Below are positions 6,346 through 14,387 of a stretch of 25,690 nt of DNA, in pieces. The notes under the pieces were generated by a model that ran no database searches, was not told the DNA's origin, and saw only the letters and a list, made by a program, of their open reading frames with translations. The DNA is taken from the IMG/VR virus record IMGVR_UViG_3300009285_003705, positions 1-25,690 of that record, one strand, 5' to 3'. Position 1 is the first letter of the stretch. Every line of letters starts with the position of its first letter. This stretch comes from a virus. The translations under genes and the position numbers were made by a program.

Positions 6346-7290
6346 CTTGCGTCTCGTCATCAGATCGCATCGGCAGCCAGGGAATCGCAGCGGTCTCTGG
6401 TGTCCGCTTGGAAATGGCAGATCCAATTCGATCCACTCCATCGCCTCGTTCGCGCGGCATCCGTCGCTTACCTTATCGTCTCCAACTGTGCTCCAGAACT
6501 TTTCCATCGGTAGTCCTGCCGCCTTCAAATCACGCGCTGTCTGCAACTGGCCTTCGGCATATGCATTGCCCGACTCGGTCACAGCGACCAGGTGCGCGCG
6601 GCTGTCAATGTGCGCCTGCGGCTTGCCGATAGCAAACTCCTCGTAACGCTCGATGATCGCCTCAGCCGTTCGGTCGTACGACCATCCCTCGTTCGCCGCC
6701 TGCTCCAATAGGGTCTGGATATAATCCCGCGTTGTCTCGTTGATCTTCGTCACCATCCGCGCGCCGTGCTGATCCAGGAACGCCGCCGCGCTCGGGTTCG
6801 CCAGGTCGAACGAAATGTTCATATCCAGGCTGGCAATCTCGCTCGCCGCGCCTGCAAGCAGTGCCTTCCGCGCCGCATCGTCAATTGGCTTGCTGAATAA
6901 CTTCAACGTCTTCTGCGCCACCATATGGAAAACAAACATCCACTCCGAAGACAGGATCGCCTCCTGCAGGTGCATACCTTCGTCTTCTCCCCTCTCCAAA
7001 TCGTGTTCTTCGATTTTTTTGGGGGTCGGGGGTGGGGTCTCGAACCGATCACGGAATTTTCGCAACGCCCGCTCGAACTGCCTGCCCTGCTCGCGGAATG
7101 CTTTCCGCATCGCCAGTTCCAGCCTGCGCCCGATCTGCTCCTTGCGCTTCATCCGTCTCGACCGTTGGACAGCCTCCACGAACTCTTCCGCCGCGGCCAG
7201 CAAGGACTCGCTCCGCTCGAGCAACGCATCAGACTGTTCACTGATCACCGAAAACTGATCACTATTCACTGGCGACTTCCTTCTTCGCAT
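6340..7290 (-). CDS. Minor head protein, phage Mu gpF / SPP1 gp7-like
   Basis: 316 residues from the ATG at 7290. The C-terminal third carries the family signature: LVAVTESGNAYAEGQLQTARDL, then KFWSTVGDDKVSDGCRANEAMEWI, PSGHQRPLRFPGCRCDLMTRR, with the conserved W.t..D..vr..C...n and hPnCRC-type block. These proteins enter the procapsid with the portal and may act in DNA ejection. The N-terminus is uncertain: codons 9-18 (NSDQFSVISE) come from a heptamer repeat that spans the portal stop codon, and a GTG at 7269 with AAGGA upstream is an alternative start. A second repeat (6987-7037) inserts a stretch like TPPPTPKKIEEHDLERGE at about residues 88-105. Confidence 0.85.
   Translation of the reverse strand: MRRRKSPVNSDQFSVISEQSDALLERSESLLAAAEEFVEAVQRSRRMKRKEQIGRRLELAMRKAFREQGRQFERALRKFRDRFETPPPTPKKIEEHDLERGEDEGMHLQEAILSSEWMFVFHMVAQKTLKLFSKPIDDAARKALLAGAASEIASLDMNISFDLANPSAAAFLDQHGARMVTKINETTRDYIQTLLEQAANEGWSYDRTAEAIIERYEEFAIGKPQAHIDSRAHLVAVTESGNAYAEGQLQTARDLKAAGLPMEKFWSTVGDDKVSDGCRANEAMEWIELDLPFPSGHQRPLRFPGCRCDLMTRRKQ
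6987..7037. repeat. Dispersed hairpin repeat inserted in frame in the gpF-like gene
   Basis: CTCCCCTCTCCAAATCG, TGTTCTTCGATTTTTTTGGG and GGTCGGGGGTGGGG match the intergenic hairpin repeats, with a decayed stem. It is read through in frame as a Pro/Glu-rich insert in the helical N-terminal region. Confidence 0.78.
7233..7270. repeat. Heptamer tandem repeat spanning the portal stop and gpF start
   Basis: GACTGTTCACTGATCACCG and AAAACTGATCACTATTCACT form 7-base units of the ACTGATC type. The portal stop codon (TAG at 7262) lies within it, and the gpF-like protein reads through it in frame. Confidence 0.82.
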
Positions 7291-8917
7291 CAATAATCGC
7301 GGCCACGAGTTTCCTCGCCGCTTCCTTCACCAACGCCTCGCTCGGCGCGGTCGGAGCAGGCTGACCCTTCCCCGCAGGCACCGTCTCGCCCTCGGGGAAC
7401 AACCCAGCCATGATCTCATCTACATCATCCTCAGCCATCGCCTTCAAGATCAGCCTCGTTGCGGTCTGTTCATCCAGCAAGGTCAACTGCTGGCCGTTCA
7501 ACGTCAGTGCGGTCACCACCGCCTGCACCGCCGTCTGGATGTCCTTCTCCAAAATGGGCGGAAAGTCAATATCCAGCATCGTGTTCACGCCTTCATTCCA
7601 GATGATTTTCTCCTCGACCTCGCCTTCATCCTCTGTGCTATCAACTTTTCCCAGCGACTTGATCGGCGATGCATGCGCCTTCATTGCCTTCAATAAAACA
7701 AAATTGAAAATGGATCGCAGGATGTCCGTCCACATCGTCTGGCGTTCTTTCATCGCCAGTTCGGTCGGGCGGTCCATCGTCTTTGCCGTGGCAAACGTTC
7801 CCACGCTCACGTCACCGAAATACGTCTCAGGCAATCCCACTGCCGCGGCTACCATCAGCAGGAACCTGCGTCCGTCGTCTGCGGAGATCGCCGCGCCTCG
7901 CACCTGCATGGGTTGCAGGTCCGTCCCCTCGCCCAGGAATGCCATCGCTCCTGTGACCGGTGGCGGATTCGTCTCCGCATCCGTCCCGCCGCTGGCCAGC
8001 GTTGTCGCAAGTTTCGCCTTCTCCGCCGCAATCGCCCTCTTGCCCTTCGTCACCCGCTTCCAGGCAAAGCGGCTGTGCGCCCGCATCAGGCTCGCCACGT
8101 CCTCCAAAAATTCCTTATACGCCCGCGCCCAGTCAATCGCCTGGTAGATCTCACTCACGCCGAATTTCCACGCGCTCATCCCGCCTGTTCGCACGTGATA
8201 CACCGGCGAGTTCCATTGCACGCCCATCCCCATCACCTTGACGGGCCTGGTCTTCGGGTTATATTTCCAATCGGGATAGATCGCCTTTCTGGATTTCGTG
8301 GCGCGTCTCCCGTTACTCGTCAGCCCCTTCTCCGTCCACGAGCGGACGTAATACCACGGCGCCTTGGCGTCCTCGGGATCGCTCACGATCTCCGTGATCT
8401 CGTCGAACGGCAGCGTCCGCACGTGCACGCGTCCATCCGAAGGCCGCGTGAAGAACACAAAGAAGATATTGCTTTCGACGCGCAGGTCGTATTCTTTGTA
8501 TATCTGCGCCTGGTGGCTCGTCAGTTCGGCGCGGTTCTTCTCGTCGTCCCAAAAATCCTGCAGCACCTTATTGAGCGTGGGATTTTTGTATTTAACATTC
8601 ACGCCCTGCCCCCACACGTATAAAGCCTGCACCAGCACGGCGCGGTTCACCAGCGGGTTCTTGATGAACATCATCCGCGCCAGTTCGGTGATCTTTTTCA
8701 CCCCGTCCCGGCTGAACTCCTGTTGCCCCTCGAGCATCAGGCGCATCCAGTTGGCGTCTTCGAGCGCCAGTTCCAGTTCCGCCATGCGCTCGGTCAGCAC
8801 TTCCTCGTTGAACTCGTGTTGTGTGGTTTCCTGGCGTAACGAATCAATCGTCTGCTTGAATTCTTTTCCAAGTAGAAAATTACCAACTCTCTCACGCAAA
8901 CCGATGCTCGAATTCAT
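7262..8917 (-). CDS. Portal protein
   Basis: 551 residues starting at the ATG at 8917, which has AAGG nine bases upstream; a TTG seven codons earlier lies in a repeat. Typical portal features: ELARMMFIKNPLVNRAVLVQALYVWGQGV (about 70-98), an LPFDEITEIV strand, GVSEIYQAIDWARAYKEFLEDVASLMRAHSRFAWK, and a central GAAISADDGRRFLLMVAAAVGLPETYFGD segment followed by a long helix. About 550 residues is normal for siphovirus portals. The dodecameric portal is the DNA entry channel and nucleates the procapsid. It lies between the large terminase and the minor head protein, the canonical order. The C-terminal Ala/Lys-rich tail ends DAKKEVASE. Confidence 0.9.
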   Translation of the reverse strand: MNSSIGLRERVGNFLLGKEFKQTIDSLRQETTQHEFNEEVLTERMAELELALEDANWMRLMLEGQQEFSRDGVKKITELARMMFIKNPLVNRAVLVQALYVWGQGVNVKYKNPTLNKVLQDFWDDEKNRAELTSHQAQIYKEYDLRVESNIFFVFFTRPSDGRVHVRTLPFDEITEIVSDPEDAKAPWYYVRSWTEKGLTSNGRRATKSRKAIYPDWKYNPKTRPVKVMGMGVQWNSPVYHVRTGGMSAWKFGVSEIYQAIDWARAYKEFLEDVASLMRAHSRFAWKRVTKGKRAIAAEKAKLATTLASGGTDAETNPPPVTGAMAFLGEGTDLQPMQVRGAAISADDGRRFLLMVAAAVGLPETYFGDVSVGTFATAKTMDRPTELAMKERQTMWTDILRSIFNFVLLKAMKAHASPIKSLGKVDSTEDEGEVEEKIIWNEGVNTMLDIDFPPILEKDIQTAVQAVVTALTLNGQQLTLLDEQTATRLILKAMAEDDVDEIMAGLFPEGETVPAGKGQPAPTAPSEALVKEAARKLVAAIIDAKKEVASE

Positions 8918-8919
8918 GC

Positions 8920-8949
8920 GTTGACCTTCAACTTTCAACCTTCAACTTT
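8920..8949. repeat. Heptamer tandem repeat (TTGAAGG/TTGAAAG) before the portal gene
   Basis: The minus strand reads GTTGAAGG, TTGAAAG, TTGAAGG between the terminase stop codon (8951) and the portal start (8917). Its last AAGG provides the likely ribosome binding site. Unit length is 7, as in the other junction repeats, but the sequence differs. Confidence 0.8.
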
Positions 8950-8950
8950 T

Positions 8951-10555
8951 TTACACGGGGCTTATCTGCACCCGCTCCTCGAAAACCAAATCATCATCTT
9001 CTTGCTCCGCGGCCTCTTTCAACTGATCCACGATCTGCCGCAGTTGATTGAATGCGCTTCCAGCCGCGTCCACTCGATCCTTGAAAACACCTTTCGGGAA
9101 CGCAACCATCTCGTCAATAAAATCATCGTTCCATCCGCCGCGCACCAGGCGCACGCGTCCGCTCATGGCTTTGGTGGCCAGCATTCCCGCGTAATATTCC
9201 TTGCCGCCCGTCACCTGGTCGAACGTGCCAACCAATCCCTTGTCCGCCAGCAGGTTGTTGAATGCTTGTGCGCTGTCCAGTCCTGCGCTCCCAGGGTCCT
9301 GCGGATGCCAGATTAAGAACGCCCCATCGTTGTGATAATCTTCCAATCCGATCTTGATCATCATTGCATCTCGCTCTGCAGATGAAAGTTGATCGGCAGT
9401 CACGTGCTCGATATAAATAAATTCGTCCCTCCCCCAACTCATCTTGACGCTGGCGCTTCTCGCTCCGCCCCCAGCGGTGGCCGCCTTGTCCCAAGCTCGC
9501 ATCCTCGCCCACACGTTTGCCCCAGGTCCCTGATCCACGATGGCGAACCAATCTCGCTTGAACGTATTCCCCTCTTTGGCGTAGGGCATTTGCTGGTACA
9601 GCGACAGGAAATAATATTTATCGGAAGTCGCTTTGATCTTGAGCATCTCTTCCTTCGAGAGAAGCGCGGGGCATAACACTTCGCCAGGCTCCCGATCCAG
9701 CGGATCCTTCAATGGCAGATACACGCCCTCCAGCATCCTCTTGCGTTGCTCCTCGAACGATGCCGCATATTCGGCTTTCTCAAATGCTTCGCAGGGCAAT
9801 ACGATGATGACCCACTGCTTGGCCTTCAGGTTCTTGATCATCAGTTTCATAAATCGTCCAGCGGGGTCGTCTGCGTGCCAATGCGTCATCACCAGCACCA
9901 TCGCTCTGGCGCGCGGGATGACCGATGACCTCAGCCAATCCCAGGTGTCATCACGCACCGATTGACTTTCGGCCGCGCGGTGGTCTTTGATTAGGTCATC
10001 CAACAACACGAGACCTTTTGCGCGTCCAGAGAAAGCACCTTCCACGCCCGTGGCGATCATGCCACCTCGGTGTGGCTTCGCCAAGTCCCACTTCGATGTT
10101 GCCCTCGAATCGGACGATAACTGCACAGGTTCTTCAGATGCCCCGAACTTTCCGAACACGGCCTGGAACTCGGGAGAGACCACAATGTTTCTCACTTCGC
10201 GGCTGTTATCGGTCGCCAGGTCTGCTCCGTATGAAGCCATCAGGATGCGCGTGTTCGGCAGTTTCCCCAACGTCCAGGATGGGAAAATATTCGATACCTC
10301 CACCGATTTCCCGTGTTGCGGGGGAGTCAAAATCATCAGGTTTTCGATCCCCTCTTTGCCGCCTGTCGCTAAATATCTAACAACCTGCTCCAGATAATAG
10401 GCGATAAAGCGGTGCATGTCATGCGCGTGGAACCATTCTGGATAAATGTATTCGCCGTATGAAGCCAGGTCATTAACAGCCACGACGCGCCCCGCCGCCT
10501 CTTCCAGAAACTGATCCTGATGGAGTTGCAAGACGGAAGAATTACTCGGAAGCAT
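8951..10555 (-). CDS. terL: Terminase large subunit
   Basis: 534 residues, full length. The ATPase domain has a Walker A variant LTPPQHGKS (76-84), followed by RILMASYGADLATDNSREVR, and a Walker B GLVLLDD (181-187) with the coupling segment VLVMTHWHADDPAGR (about 220-234). The nuclease domain starts at MRAWDKAAT (Asp356, an RNase H-like first aspartate), with IWHPQDPGSAG and a late acidic DEMVAFPKGVFKDRVDA. It packages DNA into the prohead through the portal and cuts the concatemer. The ATG at 10555 has GAGGAAAG upstream and overlaps the end of the small-subunit gene by 14 bases. All key motifs look intact. Confidence 0.95.
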   Translation of the reverse strand: MLPSNSSVLQLHQDQFLEEAAGRVVAVNDLASYGEYIYPEWFHAHDMHRFIAYYLEQVVRYLATGGKEGIENLMILTPPQHGKSVEVSNIFPSWTLGKLPNTRILMASYGADLATDNSREVRNIVVSPEFQAVFGKFGASEEPVQLSSDSRATSKWDLAKPHRGGMIATGVEGAFSGRAKGLVLLDDLIKDHRAAESQSVRDDTWDWLRSSVIPRARAMVLVMTHWHADDPAGRFMKLMIKNLKAKQWVIIVLPCEAFEKAEYAASFEEQRKRMLEGVYLPLKDPLDREPGEVLCPALLSKEEMLKIKATSDKYYFLSLYQQMPYAKEGNTFKRDWFAIVDQGPGANVWARMRAWDKAATAGGGARSASVKMSWGRDEFIYIEHVTADQLSSAERDAMMIKIGLEDYHNDGAFLIWHPQDPGSAGLDSAQAFNNLLADKGLVGTFDQVTGGKEYYAGMLATKAMSGRVRLVRGGWNDDFIDEMVAFPKGVFKDRVDAAGSAFNQLRQIVDQLKEAAEQEDDDLVFEERVQISPV

Positions 10556-11246
10556 CTTTCCTCGCTTCCTCTTCTACCCGCACCTGCTCGGTGTGTTCTC
10601 GCGCGATCTTTGCCTTGAACTCTGCGATCCGTTCGGGGGTGTTGACGCCTGCCAACTCCAACAGTTTCGCGAACGGGATATTTTTCAACACATCATCCGC
10701 ATCGCCGCTAGCCGCATTCAGATTGATCGTCGAGTGGTCTTGTAAAATCTCGGCAAGCTTGTAATGCAATTCCCGATCGCCCTTGCCTTTGTAATCGGGG
10801 GTGGCCGCCACTTCGTACATCGCCTCCAGACTGTCTGGTAAACGTTCGACGGCGTTCTTTTTCCACGCCTCCGCCATCATCAAATCAATGGACGGGTTTT
10901 TGGAGCGCCACACGCTGAACTGGCGGTCACTGCCCATCCCGAGCAGGTTCGCAAGCTCGTCCTGCGTCTTCGGCCACCGATATTTTCTCGGGGTGGCCAG
11001 CCACATGATCAATGCCGCTACGCGGAACGGCCACCGTCCGATCCGCATGGAAATATACAAAGCCAGGTTGTAGGGTGCGATCGGTTTCCCATTCTCGTCT
11101 TTAGGAAAACTCTCACCGTTCTCGAATGCTTTGCGCGCCGCCTCCTCACGGAGATTGATCTCCTCCGCACTTAAAGCAGAATTGGACTCTTCCTCAGGAA
11201 GGTCCAAGTCGAACTTTAGTTGATAGGCGGGCGGTGAAATTGGCAT
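10542..11246 (-). CDS. Probable terminase small subunit (phBC6A51-like helix-turn-helix)
   Basis: 234 residues. The centre reads PRKYRWPKTQDELANLLGMGSDRQFSVWRSKNPSIDLMMAE (about 85-125): a helix-turn-helix in which TQDELANLLG precedes a WR recognition helix, as in phBC6A51-type small terminases. The C-terminal third is helical, with an acidic/basic tail (HTEQVRVEEEARKDASE). It overlaps the large subunit start by 14 bases, the usual arrangement for the pair. A small terminase binds the packaging start site. The start at 11246 has a weak upstream AGAAG. Other DNA-binding roles are possible, but position makes the small terminase by far the most likely. Confidence 0.75.
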   Translation of the reverse strand: MPISPPAYQLKFDLDLPEEESNSALSAEEINLREEAARKAFENGESFPKDENGKPIAPYNLALYISMRIGRWPFRVAALIMWLATPRKYRWPKTQDELANLLGMGSDRQFSVWRSKNPSIDLMMAEAWKKNAVERLPDSLEAMYEVAATPDYKGKGDRELHYKLAEILQDHSTINLNAASGDADDVLKNIPFAKLLELAGVNTPERIAEFKAKIAREHTEQVRVEEEARKDASE

Positions 11247-11287
11247 TTCTTCTCTTCTCGTTGTCGGGGCGGATCTGCGTGACCGCC

Positions 11288-11500
11288 CTACCTCTTCGGG
11301 TTATACACAGGCGGGATCGGCACGCCAGCGGGTTGTTTGTCAGTCGCTTTCAATGCCAGCAAAGCCGAACGTCCCGCCTCAGATCGCAAGCGGGCTTCCT
11401 CGACAGATACACCCTCCAGCTCAACCTCGGGCAATTCCAGCCCCAGGGCTATTTGGACGTAATCGTCGGACAGTTCGAATTTCGGCTTCGCAACAGGCAT
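11288..11500 (-). CDS. Small hypothetical protein upstream of terminase
   Basis: 70 residues, starting MPVAKPKFELSDDYVQIALG, with AAGGAATTGTA before the ATG at 11500. It is acidic in the middle (LPEVELEGVSVEEARLRSEAG) and ends proline-rich (GVPIPPVYNPKR). I recognise no family. It sits 9 bases after the preceding gene, so it is cotranscribed. It may be a packaging or lysis accessory protein, but nothing in the sequence shows this. Confidence 0.6.
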   Translation of the reverse strand: MPVAKPKFELSDDYVQIALGLELPEVELEGVSVEEARLRSEAGRSALLALKATDKQPAGVPIPPVYNPKR

Positions 11501-11509
11501 TACAATTCC

Positions 11510-12283
11510 TTATCTTGGCGGGTTGTAGTAACCCGGCATCAGGTCGCCAATGTACAGCGGCGACAGCCTGTCCAGCGGCAGCGCATTGATACCTCCATGC
11601 GACGCCCACGGCACGGGCACATCCGCGCCTTGCAGATGATCGAATGGGTTCTCCATGTACGTCCCGTCCTCCAATTGATTTGAACGGATCACCAGCGCCC
11701 TGTGAATCAGCCACGGCTTGGCTTTCACCTCGGCCACGCTCGGCGGCGGTTCGTCCCGGTTGATCGTATGCGTCGGCAGCCAGTCCATCCCGCCTGAGCG
11801 GAACGGATTGCCAGCGCGCTTGACCACATTCCGGCAGCAGGTGATCGTCTCCTGGCGCATCGGCCCCATTTCGCGATGCGTGTCGTTGATATAGTCTCGA
11901 TGCGTATCGGACCCGTTTTGGTTGGTAAACGCCAGGTGACCGTTCGTCAACTTCGCCCATTGCTTTTTCAGTTCGGCTTCGCTCATGGATGGCGGCGCAA
12001 ACTCCTCCAGCAGGCCGAACCAAAACCACTGATAGGCCTCGTCCATGTCTATCTTGTGGTTGTCGCCCCCTTTGATGGTCTCTGGCGCACCGTGAACTTG
12101 ACCGTCCTGCGCCTGCTGATGCAGCACAAGTTCCAGCGTCTTCCCGATGTACCCATCCGGGAGATACTGCGGCAGCAGGCAATATAGGCCTTCCTCAGTA
12201 ACAATATTTCCACTGGGGTTATAGGGTTCGGATTGTGTGATCCAAACCGTGCCGCGCTGGGTTCCTTGTATTGCAAGATCCAT
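11510..12283 (-). CDS. Conserved-looking phage protein of unknown function
   Basis: 257 residues from the ATG at 12283, which overlaps the endolysin stop codon (TGATG). An in-frame upstream start inside the endolysin gene is unlikely. The sequence is rich in Trp, Pro and His: GTVWITQSEPYNPSG, HQQAQDGQVHG, QWFWFGLLEEFAPP, THRDYINDTHREMGPMRQETITCC, SGGMDWLPTHTINRDEPPP, PWLIHRALVIRSNQ. No signal peptide or membrane segment is visible, and I do not recognise the family. Translational coupling to the endolysin gene suggests late expression; the His-rich middle could bind metal, which is speculation. Confidence 0.7.
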   Translation of the reverse strand: MDLAIQGTQRGTVWITQSEPYNPSGNIVTEEGLYCLLPQYLPDGYIGKTLELVLHQQAQDGQVHGAPETIKGGDNHKIDMDEAYQWFWFGLLEEFAPPSMSEAELKKQWAKLTNGHLAFTNQNGSDTHRDYINDTHREMGPMRQETITCCRNVVKRAGNPFRSGGMDWLPTHTINRDEPPPSVAEVKAKPWLIHRALVIRSNQLEDGTYMENPFDHLQGADVPVPWASHGGINALPLDRLSPLYIGDLMPGYYNPPR

Positions 12284-13413
12284 CAGCCAGCCTTGACGAA
12301 CTGGATCGGATTGCCCTGCGCTGGGATCCACTTCTCGCCGTTGACGAACTGCTCCATGTTCTGCTCGATGGTTACGTCACCCACCACGGGAGGAACTTCA
12401 TCGTAGACCAGTAGCCACGACGCGCAATAACCCGCCTGCGGAAGGGTGGTCTTCAACCATTTGCCACCATCCGCTGCCGTCACGATCTCCGTGCCTTCGA
12501 TGAGTGTGTTGGCGGGCATGAGCGTTATGATTGACCCGCCGGGGGAAGTGCGTAAATTCAACGCGCTTGGATTGTGTGCCTTGTACATGCTTTCTCCTGG
12601 TTCTGGTTCCGGTTCTGGTTCGGGGACTACCCCGCTGATGAATGCCTGCCATGCGGCTTCATCGCCATTGAAATAATTTCCGTCAACTCTGCGTTCTCCC
12701 GGCGCTGTTCCAATCATGTCGCCGTCGAGATTTTCCGTGAACTGCCAGAACACATGACCGCCCTTGCCCCATGGCAGGGGTGTGTTGGGTTCTTCAAGCG
12801 GTTCATGTTCGCCATAATTTGCGATCCATAGCATCTTTTGCATCCACTCTGTTTTCAGACTTCCGTGTTCCTGCCAGTAACTGGGGTTGGAATAGATGCC
12901 GATCTTCCTGTCCGTCTCCGCCTTCCAGGTTGCCATAAAAGAGGCCAGGTCGTCAATTTCGGTCGTGATGGTTTTCGATGACCCTCCCTCCTTGTAGGTG
13001 AACGGTGTCCACTCAAAATCGGTTACAGAAATAAAATCGGGCGGATACTGGTCGCACAGCAATCTATATTCACGCGCCTGCCCGTTCACCGAGACCTGCC
13101 GCGTTGGGCAAAGCCAGTGGTAGTGTGAGACCGGCAGGCCAGCCGCCTTCGCGCCGCTGTAATTCTCGACAAAGTAATTCGCGCGCACCTTGCCGTGCAT
13201 CGCCTTGATAATGACAAATCTGCATCCGCTTGCCTTGACCACGTTCCAGTCCGGGACAATGCCTGTCCAATGGCTGATGTCAATGCCCCAGATCGCTCCC
13301 GGTAACGGATAATCTGCATCCGCCAGAACCGTCGGAAGTATGCCGGTATGAAATTCTGGATAGGCAAGTTCTAATTCGGTTCGATCAAGGATGCCTTGCT
13401 TTCTCATTTTCAT
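12283..13413 (-). CDS. Endolysin: GH25 lysozyme with C-terminal SH3 domain
   Basis: 376 residues. Residues 38-260 match glycoside hydrolase family 25 muramidases: IWGIDISHWTG (Asp45), FVIIKAMHG, ANYFVENYSGAKAAGLPVSHYHW, and ISVTDFEW with the catalytic Asp132-x-Glu134 pair, then IGIYSNPSYW and HVFWQFTENLDGD. A PEPEPEPEP linker (264-272) leads to an SH3-like wall-binding domain (NPSALNLRTSPGGSIITLMPANTLIEGTEIV...WLKTTLPQAGYCASWLL, about 280-335). GH25 enzymes cut between N-acetylmuramic acid and N-acetylglucosamine. There is no signal peptide, so export should rely on the holin. The start codon overlaps the previous stop (ATGA). Confidence 0.93.
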   Translation of the reverse strand: MKMRKQGILDRTELELAYPEFHTGILPTVLADADYPLPGAIWGIDISHWTGIVPDWNVVKASGCRFVIIKAMHGKVRANYFVENYSGAKAAGLPVSHYHWLCPTRQVSVNGQAREYRLLCDQYPPDFISVTDFEWTPFTYKEGGSSKTITTEIDDLASFMATWKAETDRKIGIYSNPSYWQEHGSLKTEWMQKMLWIANYGEHEPLEEPNTPLPWGKGGHVFWQFTENLDGDMIGTAPGERRVDGNYFNGDEAAWQAFISGVVPEPEPEPEPGESMYKAHNPSALNLRTSPGGSIITLMPANTLIEGTEIVTAADGGKWLKTTLPQAGYCASWLLVYDEVPPVVGDVTIEQNMEQFVNGEKWIPAQGNPIQFVKAG

Positions 13414-13790
13414 TCCGTCTTATCCTGCGCTTTCACCGCATGTGGGTTCGTCCGCTCGCGCATGAGCATGATCGCATCTACGGTATCCTGCGCGTGGATC
13501 GAATGTCCCGAGATCAACGTGGACAACCGCTCATTGTTAGTTGTGATTGCTATCGCCATATTCTGCACCGCCAGGGTCATCGCCTCGCCTGCCGCCACTT
13601 GGCGGTCCACCGCATTCATTTGACGATCCTCCAAATTAATCATGCGCTGTTTCTCTATCTTCGCCTGCGCTATCTTTTCAGGCCAGACCTTCTCGCGAAC
13701 GAACGGCCAGACCTCCCGGACCATCACATAGCCCAGGAAGCCCAGCCATCCATATTGCTGCCACACCAGCATCAACGGATCTTGCGTCAT
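13410..13790 (-). CDS. Small membrane-anchored protein in the lysis cassette
   Basis: 126 residues. One hydrophobic segment lies near the N-terminus (YGWLGFLGYVMVREVWPFV, about 13-31), then a long charged helix (REKVWPEKIAQAKIEKQRM...NLEDRQMNAVDRQVAAGEA). It resembles holin-associated or hemolysin-XhlA-like small lysis proteins in layout, but I see no diagnostic motif. It lies between the holin-like gene (6-base gap) and the endolysin (ATGA overlap), so it is probably part of the lysis unit. The ribosome binding site before the ATG at 13790 is weak, which suggests translation coupled to the upstream gene. Confidence 0.7.
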   Translation of the reverse strand: MTQDPLMLVWQQYGWLGFLGYVMVREVWPFVREKVWPEKIAQAKIEKQRMINLEDRQMNAVDRQVAAGEAMTLAVQNMAIAITTNNERLSTLISGHSIHAQDTVDAIMLMRERTNPHAVKAQDKTE

Positions 13791-13796
13791 GCGTCG

Positions 13797-14150
13797 TTAT
13801 TTCTTCGCGGCGGCTTTCGAGCCAAAAAACATGCGCTTGCGGAAGGCGCTCGTCGGTTTCGTCAAAAAGTGGACGCCCTGGTTCACGCTGATAGCCAGGA
13901 ATACGATGTACAGCGTGTCGAATCCGCCTTTCACCGAACAGACCAAGTTCGTCACGAACAGGTTAAAACACTGGCCTGCAAAAATGACCAGCGCCACGCC
14001 GATCACCAGCGCCAGCATGAACTGGCGCTTCGTCGCGGCCTCCAGTCCGTCGTACCATTTCGCCGCCACTGGAAAATAATCGAACACCAGTGCCAGCAAA
14101 CCGGCCACGATCACAACCAAAAATTCAGGGGTGACAGAAAACTCGAACAT
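13797..14150 (-). CDS. Holin-like membrane protein
   Basis: 117 residues from the ATG at 14150, chosen because AAGGAGA lies six bases upstream; a longer in-frame version would start within a repeat. Three hydrophobic segments are visible: about 8-28 (FLVVIVAGLLALVFDYFPVA), 44-66 (FMLALVIGVALVIFAGQCFNLFV) and 75-96 (FDTLYIVFLAISVNQGVHFL), followed by a very basic tail (FRKRMFFGSKAAAKK). Three spans and a positively charged C-terminus are typical of class I holins. It is the first gene after the terminator at 14.25 kb and precedes the endolysin. Holin function is inferred from topology and neighbours. Confidence 0.72.
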   Translation of the reverse strand: MFEFSVTPEFLVVIVAGLLALVFDYFPVAAKWYDGLEAATKRQFMLALVIGVALVIFAGQCFNLFVTNLVCSVKGGFDTLYIVFLAISVNQGVHFLTKPTSAFRKRMFFGSKAAAKK

Positions 14151-14169
14151 GGAAATCTCCTTTTCTTTT

Positions 14170-14214
14170 CCCCTCTCCAAATGTACCCATTTGGGGAGGG
14201 GCTAGGGGTGGGGT
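14170..14214. repeat. Dispersed hairpin repeat upstream of the holin-like gene
   Basis: CCCCTCTCCAAATG and CATTTGGGGAGGGG form a 14-bp stem with one mismatch around TACC, followed by CTAGGGGTGGGG. This is the cleanest copy of the family. It lies between the terminator and the holin-like gene and has the same orientation as all others. Confidence 0.9.
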
Positions 14215-14234
14215 TCCCCGCTCCGCTCAGGGAT

Positions 14235-14272
14235 AAAACGCAAAACACCGCCGTGCAAAATGCACGACGGTG
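14235..14272 (-). terminator. Rho-independent terminator after the integron-like module
   Basis: On the minus strand CACCGTCGTGCA and TGCACGGCGGTG form a 12-bp stem (one G-T pair) around a TTT loop, followed by TTTTGCGTTTT. The T-rich tail lies only on the minus-strand exit side. It would end transcripts coming from the recombinase and cassette genes and separates them from the late genes. Confidence 0.85.
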
Positions 14273-14380
14273 CTCAATCGTCAGAATCGGCCCCGCCAAT
14301 ATGCTAGGCCTGCGGATATTTGATTGTTGCCTATATTTTCGCGCTAAATCCTCTGCGCGTCAAGCCCTGCTAGTGAACGG

Positions 14381-14387
14381 GTTACGC
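14381..14387 (-). other. Possible R'' box of a second, incomplete attC site
   Basis: The stop codon of the second cassette-like ORF is in GCGTAAC, close to the attC R'' consensus RYYYAAC, and is followed by CCGTTCACTAGCAGGGC. Placing a stop codon inside this box is common in integron cassettes. I find no matching GTTRRRY box in the 140 bases beyond it, so the site is either degenerate or was cut off where the module joins the late genes. Confidence 0.3.

Noticed and set aside
14320-14365. TTGACG with GAAAAT about 17 bases on as a promoter on the minus strand
   Set aside because: The -10 match is weak and it would fire straight into the terminator at 14.25 kb, so it has no obvious use.
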